Shown here: piece after piece, positions 1 through 12,000 of the stretch
Layout: each line of letters begins with the position of its first letter
Position numbering within the stretch: position 1 is the stretch's first letter
DNA from: Muricea muricata
Lineage: Eukaryota; Cnidaria; Anthozoa; Malacalcyonacea; Plexauridae
Direction of reading: 5' to 3'
Length of the DNA: 64,000 bases
NCBI GenBank assembly: GCA_963855995.1
Contig: OY979720.1
Span: forward strand, 16,698,430-16,762,429
Notes under the pieces: model-generated
Database searches by the model: none
What the model saw: only the letters and a program-made list of their open reading frames with translations
What the model was told of the DNA's origin: nothing
Position numbers and translations under genes: made by a program

Positions 1-1
1 C

Positions 2-3000
2 TCAAGTTCTAATAAAACTGAAGATGGATGGCAACGTGATACTCTTTCTAGGAAACATAGTTGGGGAGAAAGTACTGGGTAAAATCATACTACAATAACA
101 AAATGCACATGCAAGCTTTTCAACTACCCTGCCTTCTCATGGTAATTACAAGTTTGCACTATGTTTATTGGGTATTTATTTTATCTAGGAGAGGAGGGTT
201 TGGTGAGCGAACAAGTGGGAGAGACACTGGTAATAACAGTTAAATTATTTACTTGAATAGAACATACTTTTTTTAAAAAGTGGAGAACGTTGGCAAAATA
301 TAATACTTTTCAAAAGTGGAAAAGACTCTTTAAAAATTGAATACAGAAATTGAATACAGAAGATGTTGATGATTATTTAGAAGTATCGCCACGAGGATAT
401 GATCCAACTGCTTCTTCTGGCCGTCACAGTCGAGCTTTGGCAAGTGGGAACTGGAGAGTATCAGAGGGTGACGATGACGGTGGGGGGTGGGTGACATCCC
501 GTGGGTCAGAACGTTCTGATAGATGGAGAAGTAAGTCATCTTGTACATGATTGGTGTGAGATCAGGGGTGGCAGAACAGGGGGTAGAGGCTATAGCCCCC
601 CCCCCCCCAGTACACAGCAAAAAATGAACAACCTGTTCTGGCCTGATGAAAACAGCAATGAACAATGTTTTGCTGCCCACATTGTTCAATGTTGTCAACA
701 ATATTGTTCAACATTGTTACACCTGATTGCAGGCTAATTCAGGCTCAACAATACTGAACAATATTGTTGACAACATTGAACAATGTGGGCAGAAAAACAT
801 TGTTCATTGCTGTTTTCATCAGGCCAGAACAGGTTGTTCATTTTTTGCTGTGTAGTAAGAGCAGGAATAAGAGATTTATTAGTGCAGTGGTTATATACAC
901 TTTAAGAGATGGCTACAATTTAGTAATTAAAATTTACACACACTCCCCCCCTCTAAGAAAAAATTACACATTCTGCCGCCCTTTATGAAATATGCAGTAG
1001 CAACAAGCATGCAAGCCAGTTGTAAGACAAGCTGTTGGCAAGTAATGTTGACTTCAGACTTGCAAATTGCAATCTCATAATGCAATCACATATTTTGTTT
1101 CACATAAGTTTAAACAATCACATAAGTTTAAACAAATGTGATTGCATTGTGATAATTATACTCATTGTAAGGTCGCTCCAACAAGACTGGCACAGTCATT
1201 ATCATGCAACAATCGTAAAATATTCACCCAATATTAAACTCACTTATCAAAGGGGAGAAGTGGTAATAATATGCTTGCTTTGTTTAGCATCTTCTCGTGA
1301 TAGTTGGCACAGGGACGATCACTCAAGGGAGCGAAGGTTTAGTGATCGAAACAGTTTTGATGATGTTCCTGAGTGGAGTAAATTGGACAGTGTATTTGAG
1401 CCTGATTCTGGTTCATTTGATTCCACTGGTGCTTTTTGTGTTGCCAAGGTAGTACCTCTATGTTGTTCAAATGTTAGGTACTTGAGACCTGCACTGTAGC
1501 AGACACCTAGTGTGTCACCATCTACTGTAACTGGATAATAATGAGGGCTCACTGTCGTGCAGAATGGATCTTTAACCTTTTAGACGAAATTTTGGAAAAA
1601 AATTGAAATAGGAAAAATATTACCACAGCTTGAAAGAGCAACCTAAACTTAGTAAAATTGCAAAGTTTGGTTGTAAAATGTTGTAAACTATAGAAAATAT
1701 AGCCTTGCGAAGTTGGCAAATTTTCTGTAGTTTTGTATTATTCGTGAGAAATGAATACCCAAGGGTATCAACTGGGTATCTTTTTCCACCCGTAATACAA
1801 ATGTGTACAAAATTTGCCAAATTCACAAGGCTATATTTTCTATAGTTTACAACATTTCACTACCAAACTTTGTAATTTGCCTAAGTTTAGGATGTTCTTT
1901 CAAGATGTGGTAGTATTTTTGCCTGTTTCGAATTTTTTCAATATTCTGTCTAAAAGGTTAAAGGTCCATTTAAGACCAATCAAAGCGTACAACTTTGCTG
2001 GAAGTTTGTTTGTATGGAAGTATAAAGTTTGTTTGGAAGTATGAAGTTACCAAAATAAAATCTGATTCTAACCTTAGCCTTAACCCTAACCTCGACCTTG
2101 GATATGTTTTTTCTTCACATAAGTTAGTTCAGAAACATGGGACAGTAATCCTTTATTATTCAGTTCAGACTTTGCAATATATTGTGACACAAAGTCACTG
2201 ACTAATCGTTTACATCCAAGCCACGACTGCATTTTCAAAATTAAATTTGTAGGATAAGAAACCACCTGATGATAGTGGTGGTGGTGGGGGTGACGACGGA
2301 ACCAAGGAAGACTGGGACCTAGAGATAAATGAAGATGACCAGAATGATGTAAGAAAATATGTGTGTCTATCATTAAAGAGCTGTAACTGTACAGTAGTGT
2401 ATTGCAGCTTGTCATTGTCATTTTACTGTAAAACAAACAATTTTTAAAGAAATATTATGGATTTTGAAATTTGTATTGGATGGACTAAATTGATTGTCAA
2501 GCAAGCAATTCAAAACTGAGCAAATAATTAGCCATACAAGAGCATATTATTACTTCACTTACACAACAAATCTTTAAAACCACCCAAGAGTTCTGAGGTA
2601 TACAAATCTTTAAGACCACCCTAGAGCTCTTACCCTGAAACAAAAGTATCCCTGTGATTAGAGCAGTACTTGCCATAAAGAAATTTCCAAATGTTTATTA
2701 TTCACCAATTCAAATGTTCTGTCCCTGTAGCAATCTGAATGTGATGTAAAAACTAAAGATACAGATACTTCTCAAGCCCTAACAGGTGATACTATGATAG
2801 GTCAAGAGACATTATCCAAAATGCAGACTGCTTGGGTTGCAATGTACTGTAAAATAAAAGTATAAAACTGTTAGGATTCCTTTACCAAACAACGAAAGAA
2901 AGCTAGTCACAGAAAAATTGTTGTTTCACTCGTTGTTTGTTAAACTAGACAATTTTACTACAAAAGAAGGAATGATGAGTTAATAGAATTGAAATATACC

Positions 3001-6000
3001 GTAGAAGTTATCTGACCACTTTGCGCTTTAGATTTGTCCTGGCAACCAAGATTGACAAAATTCTGCGGAAAATATGAAACCAGAAAATATCATTTCTGTT
3101 TAGGTGGAAAGGCATAGAACTTGAGTGCTTTGTTTTTATTTTTCTTAGATCCTGAAGGAAATGAAGAAGACAAAGAAGAGCAGGAGAACGCTATAGGAAG
3201 TGCAGCAGATGACACTTCACAGCCAGTGATGGAAGAGAAGGCTGCAGGAATTGAACCATCGCATGAAGTTGACCCGAGGAAAGGTTTGTTATAGTTACAT
3301 TATACAGGGTTTCCCAAAAAAAAGTCCCTTTAGAAATCACTCTATTGTTATTAAATATGTGTCATTATGCCTGTGGGAATTTGAAAGAATTGTCTACATG
3401 AATGGCAGAAGTATTTTCATTGTTATAATTTGACGTAATTATTGTGTTCATGTTCGTTTTACATGTAGAAGCTAATTTAAATTCCCAGACGCATAGTAAG
3501 GCACATTTAACAACAATAGTGTCATTTCTAAAGGGGGACTTTTTTCTGGGACACACTGTTTAATCACATCCAGACTGTGTTATTTGGAGTAGCCTTTCAC
3601 AGCCTCCTCACCGACGATTATGTTTATTGAAATGCGCAAACCCATCTGTTTTAAAAGATATATAAAAGCTTCTAGAACAAATGTGTTTCCGCTTTAGAAC
3701 ACGTGATTCAGGCCGTTCTGCAGCAGCAAGATGAAGTTGGGGCTAACTTGGAGAGAGTTGCGGAGAGTTGCATTGCTAACCTTGATGTTGAGGTAACCGT
3801 CGAGAACATTATTATGTTGCTACTGTAAACACTGCAAAAATTAATCCTTGTCAAGCTTTGTGGAAACACCACGTAAATTTGTTATTGCAGAGCTTTCGAT
3901 CCGTAAGCTCGAATCTTCATCAGTGCTATAATAATATGACTATTTGAATATAGTAGTCATATTATAGTAGTCATATATGACTAGTCATATTACTATAGCA
4001 CTGATGAAGATCCGAGCTTACGGATCGAAAGCTCTGCAGTAATAAATTTACGTGGTGTTTCCACAAAGCTTAACAAGTATTATTGTATTCACCATGCAAA
4101 CGTACAAGAAACTTACTGCAAAAATTATTAGTAGTAGTGGTAGTATTTATTATACTGATAAAGTACAGTGCTTTATAAGGATTTCGGGCACTGATAAAAC
4201 TGATAATCTCTGATAAAACTGATGACCTCACATGTGAGATCATTTATGATAATTTCACATTTGAAAATTATCGCTTTTCAAACAATCACCAGTCATAGCT
4301 TCTGGAAATTTCATATTGGTGGAAAACCTGTAGCTTATATAATAAACAGAAAAATACATGGGTGCTTGGAAATACCAGATTTATTTCTCGTGTTGAACAT
4401 GATATTTCTCACTCGTTCGCTGCGTTCATGTTCATTCGATCTTGTTTGCCGCGTTCATGTTCACTCAATCATGTTCAACACTCGAAATAGATCTGGTATT
4501 TCCGCGCAACCATGTATTATTCTCCATGTATTATTGAGCTATGGGTTGCAACAATGTCGAGCAATACTGGTATCATTCACAACAAGGAACAGTGCTGCCC
4601 CAACAACATTCATACGTAGTTTTGGACAACTACTGATTTTTGGCTTGCAATGTGCGTTTACAGGGTGAAGAACCTTCAGAAGAAAAGTTATCTTCTTCAT
4701 TAGAAAGGCAAAGTGTACAAAGATCAATGGAAACGAAGTGGTTCTATCGAGATCCTCAAGGGCAAGAACAAGGACCATTCAGCAATGAAGAAATGGTGGA
4801 GTGGTTCCATCATGGTTACTTTACAATGCAGCTGTCTGTAAGACGACACTGTGACGCCGTTTATTTTACCCTCGGTACGTTTTGTGTTCGTTTGTACCTT
4901 TCTCGTTTGCTTATTTGTTTGTGTGTGCTTGTACATATTCATCAGATCTATGTATATCTGTCTTGAAACCTGATTCATATTCATGTTGTGTGTTGTGTAG
5001 GTGATTTGATCAAAAGATGGAAGCGGGTACCATTTATGCCTGGGCCAAGCCCACCCCCAATTACAGTAAGTTCATTTTGTGTGATAATTCTTAGCTACTG
5101 TATGTGATGAAAGTAGTATATCATTGATGTTTTCTTGTGTCTTTCCAGCATCAGCAAGTGATCAATGAACAGACAATGTTCATGCAACAACAATTACTAC
5201 AGCAACATTACCAACACATTCAGAAACAAGCCATACTCCAACAAATCCAGGTACATATGTAAGCGAAGCTGTAAGTTACACGCAGTCCAAAACTGGTCGT
5301 TGTGTTTCTGGGTCGGTTCTACAAAAGGTGGATGACGCTATCCAGCGCATAGTGAGTTTTCAACTGCCACAGTTTAATCGAGAGTTTATTTTCTATCTTT
5401 TTTCCCAGCAACAACAACAGTTACAACACGAGCAACGTCAACAGGCTGCGGAGTCGTCTCTACAGCTCAACTTTCCTCCTGAAAACCAACCTTCGCAAAC
5501 TGTCGTAAGTCCTCGCTCTCTCCCGACCACGACTCACTCGGGCTCTCCCATTGGAGCGGCAGAGATGATCTGGGGAACAGAACCAGAATCTCCTCAAGGT
5601 AAATTCATCTATTGCAATTATGGTTCTTCTTTTCTCGGTGAACTTCCAAGTCGTTTATCCAATTATTGTCGTGATTCATAAATACAATATTAATTGCAAA
5701 CCCATTCCTTATGTATGTCATACATACTACAGTATCTTCCATGCAGTCGTAGCCTTAGTAATGATTAACAATTTGCCGATACATTTAGCAAAACGTGTGT
5801 AGAATGGTCTTCTTTAATTTATAAATACAGTTTACTTCTGAAAATTCCTAAATAAAGACTGAAGTTTATTTGTAATTTTTTAATTGTGAAAAAAAATTTA
5901 ATAAGTTCTTTTGCAGACGATCTATTACCTTAAGATGGTTTAATGTCAAAGTTTGTTTATATTCTTTGACTTTGTATTAATGCAATTTTTCTCCATTTGT

Positions 6001-9000
6001 TAATTTGGCAAAAGTATAATACATCAAAATGACTTTCATGGGCGGCCATTTTGAAAAAATGCCAACTAGTAAATAATGCCTCATATTTACTGGTCAGGCA
6101 ACCAATCAAAAGAAATTATACTAAATAAAGTATTTTTGTCGATACATCTGGTCAAAATGTTTCCACCTTTCGTAGTTAAAACGAATTCATCTGTATTAGG
6201 TTCGTGGTCAGCACAGGGCAATACACCCTCTTGGAAGGAACCGCAAAGGTGACTATTTGACATCTGCTTCCGTGTTGTTGCGTGTTTTTATAAGTTGTAA
6301 CGTGTGAGTAGCAAACGGGATAACCAAAGTTCCTTTCTTAAGGCAAACTTCTCCTGTGCCAATCGAAGATATTCAAAGGCGAGAACGAGAAAGGGAAATT
6401 GAGGAAGAAAGGGAGAGAGAAAGGGTTTGTTTATTGTCGCTTTTGGGATCTTTTTTTGTTGCTTTTTTATTCAGAAGAGTGTTTACATCAATCTGAATTA
6501 AGTTACTACACGAATCGAACTAATCGAATTTCTGTTAAATGAGATTGAGCTGTATTTGCTTTACATCAATCTGAATTGAGTTATGACTTATTCTGACTAT
6601 TCATTTCATTTTTGGGATGAGGTGTCGACCTGAAATCACGCGAAAGTGGCTTTTCTGTATTTGGTTATTTAGTTGGAAATGGAGAAAGCTGAAAGGCTGA
6701 AACAGGAAGAAGAGAAAAGAAAACTTGCTTTAAAACAGCAAGAAGAAGAACGATTGAAACGTCTAGAAGAAGAGCGACGACAGGAAGAGATAATACAGGT
6801 TAACTTCACTGCGAAATAAAATAATTTCTGTCCCAGATGAGTTGACATCGAAAAGAACTTTTTTACTTACTTTCAATTATAGAAAGCTGAGGCAGAGAAA
6901 CGAAAGCAAGAAGAAGCCAAGAAAAAAGCGAATGCAGCCAAAGAAGAACAGGTTTGAAAAAATGTTCAAACAACACAACAACATTTTAACACACAGCCCA
7001 AAATGTCGCAGACTTGTTGCTAGCTGTCAATTTTACCAGCTTGTTGCAACTTTTCCACAAGCTTGTTAATTACATCAAGTTGCAATGAGTGTGGTAAAAT
7101 CAGGCTAGTTGCGAATTGCCTTGTGCAGACTTGTTGAAATGACCTGCATTAAGTCTGCTGGCAACTAGCATCAGAGCTGTCGTCAACTAGCCGTGCGAAC
7201 GTATCCTTACATGAACAGCAACTTGTACATTTTTAACTGTATTCACGACGTATGGCAGGGTCCGTACAAAACTTGAATGTCCTTAAATGCACTTGGGTTT
7301 GAAAGCAAAAATTCAAGGGCTTGAAAGTCCTTGAATTTATAAAGAAGTGCTTGAAAGTGCTTGAATTCGTCTTGCTTTAGTGTGTGGACTTTTGTTTGAC
7401 ATTGGTAAATCAAATCTTGGTGGTTCATGACTTCTAAATATGTTAAACTGCAGTGACAGCATTATTTAACAACTCATTTTAGTCTTTGAATTTTCTGATA
7501 CATGGCCTTGAAAGTCCTTAAACCATCCTTGAATTTTTCTCTTATTTACATCAATTACATGTACGAGCCTTGGTATAGTGAGAATCATAAGTTGCACGAG
7601 TTAAATGATATTACATCCAAAATGGCCAAATGATATTGCATTTGTTATAGGCTGCGTCGCAATACCGTGCAAGAGGGGGAATCGGGCGAGGGAAATTGTA
7701 CGAAATGATGGAGAAAGAGGGGAGACTGGGAAGGAAACAGCGACAAGAACAAGACGAAGAGAAGTCGAAAGAAGAATCAAGAAATAATGGAGAGAATGAA
7801 CAACAAAAAAGATATCAAGTATGTATATATTTGTTTATTATTTACTGTAGTATTTATTTAGTATTTAATGAGTAAAATATCCAGCCTGTTCTACTCTAGT
7901 GAACATTGTGAAGCGCGTTTTCTTATTAGATGAATTTATGGAAAACAGGATTGGTTAGAAAAAGAAGTTGAATAAATACCAACCTGAAATGATCAAGCGT
8001 TGTGATTGTCTTTATAAAAGCGAAGTAATCATTGTTTGTGGCTCATTCTTTAGAAAACCAATTTCTTTTATAGTTTATTGTCTTTCATTATTATGATAAT
8101 GTCCAAAAGTCCTGCGAAATTGGCTTGTGTTTAAACCGAAGTATGTAGTTCCTTGTACGAGAACCTCAATGTTAAAGATTCATTTCGTTATTCATTGTAG
8201 AAGTCCGAGGGCGAAAAACGCAAGCAAGAGGACACGGGTAAAAGAAGCAAGACTGTGGAACAAAATATGAAGGAACAGGTTCATGGAGATGTTATGTTTC
8301 TTTGTTTTGCCTTTGCTAATTGACCATATTTTGTGATGTAAAGTTTCTAAAGCCCTGGGGTAAAGCAGCCAGTTTGCTCAGGGCTAATTTGATAATACTT
8401 CATTGTAAAGGCATCGAAACATCAAGAAGACGCTCAAGCACGGTTTGAGGAAGAATGGGAAGAGGAAATAAAAGAAAAATCAACGAAGAAAAGAGAAAAC
8501 GATCAACAAAGAAAGTTAAAAGTATGTATCTTTAGAGTTGTTAATTTGAGGCATATAATGACTTGAAAAATGCTTCAAGTGATTTTACTTTAATTTTACC
8601 AAACATCTTGTGCTGTCCTACCTACTTCACTTGCCTTTTGTGAAAGGACAATAATAATATAAGATTCTTGCAGAAAACAGTATGTTAGTGCTGAATTATA
8701 TGCGCTGTGTTCAATAATCAGGTAAACGGATCGTCTCGCTGGGTGACTAGCCAGAGCAATGCGACAATGTCCTTGTCTGAAATCCAAGAACAAGAGGAAA
8801 AGAATCGTCTGGCACACGAGGAAAAAATGAAGGAATTACAAGCAAAACAACGCCAGTTGCACTCCTCGGCAAGTCATGGCTGGTCATCTGAGAAGTATGT
8901 GGAGCACATACCTTCACCAATATCACATGTGTTCATGTGGATTTCACGTGTGATCACATGAATTTCACATATGGTCGCATAAATTTAAAATGTGGTCACA

Positions 9001-12000
9001 TGAATTTTGACATGTCGTCACATAAATTTCACACGTAATCACATAAATTTTGCATGTGATCACATAAATTTTACATGTGGTCGCATAAATTTGAAATGTG
9101 GTCACATGAATTTCACACGTGATCACGTAAATTTTACATGTTATAACACGAATTTCACATGAATTTCACATGTGGTCACGTGTGATTTCGGAACATACCA
9201 TGTGGGAATTTTGATTCGTATAATTTTCCTTAATTTTCTATACTCGTACAAACAAGTGTTTTTCTTCCAGGTTACAAGCGCCCAACAATGTAAAGTCTTT
9301 GAAAACAATCCAGGACGAACAAGCGCGACAAACACCAAAACAAAGCAGACAATCGCCTCGATCACAGGTTTGTAATTCGCATCATTGGTATGAATAAACT
9401 CGTACGACGATCACATATACAAAACATATACCACACATCGTATCAGTGGTGTTAAGCTTGAGGGAAATGTCTTCTTTCAGCCTTCGCAAGTTTCGTCGGC
9501 ATGGAACATGACTGTGACAGCCGGAAACAATAACGTTTGGACTGGAAACCACAATGACCGAGAGGATGAGCAAGAGACTGGGTATTGTGATGACGTAACA
9601 CGTGTACATAACACTGGGAAGAACCAATCACAAGCACAGAAAAATAATGTAACGAAGCAAGCGAAACAAAGGTGATGTTCGAATCAATTAATAACTTTAT
9701 TCATGCTGGACAATTCTGCAATATGTAGCTAAGTAGCTATGTTTGTATTAAATGGCTTTACCAGCTCTAAGCTCTTCTTCCTGATCATCAGTTATTGATC
9801 CAGTGTTACTACAGAAGAAAACCTAAACTAACTTTATTTGCACTGTGTGGTTTTATTACTTCTAAACTGTTCTTCCTATGGAGGAAACGTAAAAATAAAC
9901 TGTCAAATATGGCATTAAACTAGTGCTGTTGTTTACGAAAACACGTAAGTGTTTTTCTGCTTGCACTTTTCCGTCGTTTATGAGAAAGAAATTATCATGT
10001 GAAACTAAATTAACGCTTGTTTCAGCAATGTCCCAAAACCTGTGTCCGCTGGAAAGAAATCTGGTAAAAAATCCACTAAGGAAGAGGTATGATGTATAAT
10101 ATTTAAAGAAAATGGTTTTTGTTAAACACGGTTTGAAATTTTTTACAATTGCAATTTTGCTTAGGAAAGTGTTCGTAAAATATTCCAACAAGCTGCCAAC
10201 AAGGATCCATTTAGCGATTGGTGTACGCAGAATTTGCGTGGCTTAGCGACAGATGTGGACAGTAAGATATCATTCTGCAAATATTTCAAGCAATTTTTAA
10301 CCGTTCTTAATGTAATTTTTTAACGTGGCGTCTATGTTCTTTTTTAGTCCCTACTTTTGTTGCTTTTCTTAAGGAAATGGAGCCTTCGCAGGTTTGTATA
10401 CGAAAAATACGCTTTTTTTTCTTAATTCCCTGAACGAAGAATGTACACAGAATATTATATGGTACGGATGTAGGTATATGAATGTTATAACCAGGTCAAA
10501 TACTTTGTTGCTTTTATAACTGAAAACGTTACATAGCTCCACTTGGACGTTCCTCCGTGACGCTGCGATTAAAATTGACGCATATATTGAATGTAGACAT
10601 TGCTCTTCAGAAGCAACAGTCGGTCTTGTTTACGTTTTTGTCAGAAATAGTAAATTTAGTTGACCGGCAAGATAAACGGCACCTATAAAGCATCATAGCA
10701 TTAAATACAACAATGTACCAGATTACAGTGGTGTAATTTAAACAACCGGCAGCCCATCAATGGACGATTTCCCTTTTAGACAAACTTTTGAATTTGGAAT
10801 ATTCATTAGCACAGCTGAAAAGAGCGTCCTAAATTTGGTAAAATTCTGAAGTTTGGTTGCAAAATATTGTAAGGTGTAAAAAATATAGCCCAGTGAAGTT
10901 TGCAATTTTTGTATACTTTTGTATTATGCGCGGAAAAGTGTAATCACATTTCAAAATCTGATTACACTTTTCTGTGCGTAATACAAAAGTATACAAAATT
11001 TGCAAACTTCACTGGGCTTAATTTTCCACATTTTACAATATTTTGCAACCAAACTTCTCTTTACTAAATTGAGGCCCTGTTAGGGGGGTCTTGAATATAC
11101 CTTATACCTATTATTAAGAGGTCATTTATAATCAATCAACTGTATATATACCTAAAATGGCAGACACATTTATAACCAAAAGTACCCCGCAACTCTTGCT
11201 TTCTTTTAGTTGCGTTGTACACTATTTCACCCCTTGCAAAAGCATTTACCGGGTTGTTTTCATTCTTTGGACATCACCTGTGACACCTGTGAATTTAGAG
11301 AGTCATTTTGCTCGAAGTTTCCAGTGTAGAAGCGAGAATGTGACAGTTTAAGTGCAACTATAATCCGAAAAGCGTGTAGCAGTAACACTTACTTTTAGCA
11401 GATTTTATATTCTCACAAATACCGCCGTGGAATTTCAACTCTGCAAATTCAGGTTGAGGCTGTCGAGATATTAAAAGCGATCAGTATTGGTAACTATTGA
11501 CAAATAAATGCTCCCAAATGCCTCGAATAGCTGACACAAAATGTCTTGTGGTCAGTTTTTGTTATACCTAAAAGTATAACGCCAGTGATCATTTATACTT
11601 TATACCCAAAAGTCTATCGTTATTTATACTTAATAACTAAAATACTTTGGGTAAATATACCTTATACCTAAAACCCCTAACAGGGCCTCTAAATTTATGA
11701 TGCTCTTTTCAGCTGTGCTAATGAACATTCCCAATTCAAAACTTTGTCTAAAAGGGGAATCGTCCGTTCGCTTCGCTTTGATTCAACCTGGTACACTGTA
11801 ACGCGGGCCGGAAGTTCTCACTCCAGGTACACACAAAGCTCACTGGTAGGCAGCTACTGTACTGGTACAGTTAATGTATATAGTTCAATTACTTTGGTTG
11901 TGTTGCAATAGGTACATATGTACGTGAGAGAATATCTGGGGGATGGCAATGACGCGCAGGCTTTCGCCAAGGAATTCATCGAGAGACGTCAAAATTCCGA

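Noticed and set aside
4001-4030. A confirmed hammerhead ribozyme
   Set aside because: CTGATGA and GAAA with a good stem are present, but an extra A sits before stem II and no standard U-H cleavage site closing stem III could be placed, so it is kept only as a hypothesis.
4850-4857. GTAAGACG as the end of the GYF exon
   Set aside because: The frame beyond it encodes the conserved CDAVYFTLG part of the GYF domain, so the donor at 4875 is the real one.
5328-5408. Start codon at 5328 for a separate small gene
   Set aside because: The coding part begins at the acceptor ending 5408, and the frame is GIGYF exon 12. The upstream bases are intron.
8915-9178. CRISPR-like array
   Set aside because: The units are contiguous and degenerate with no unique spacers, in a eukaryotic intron: a minisatellite.
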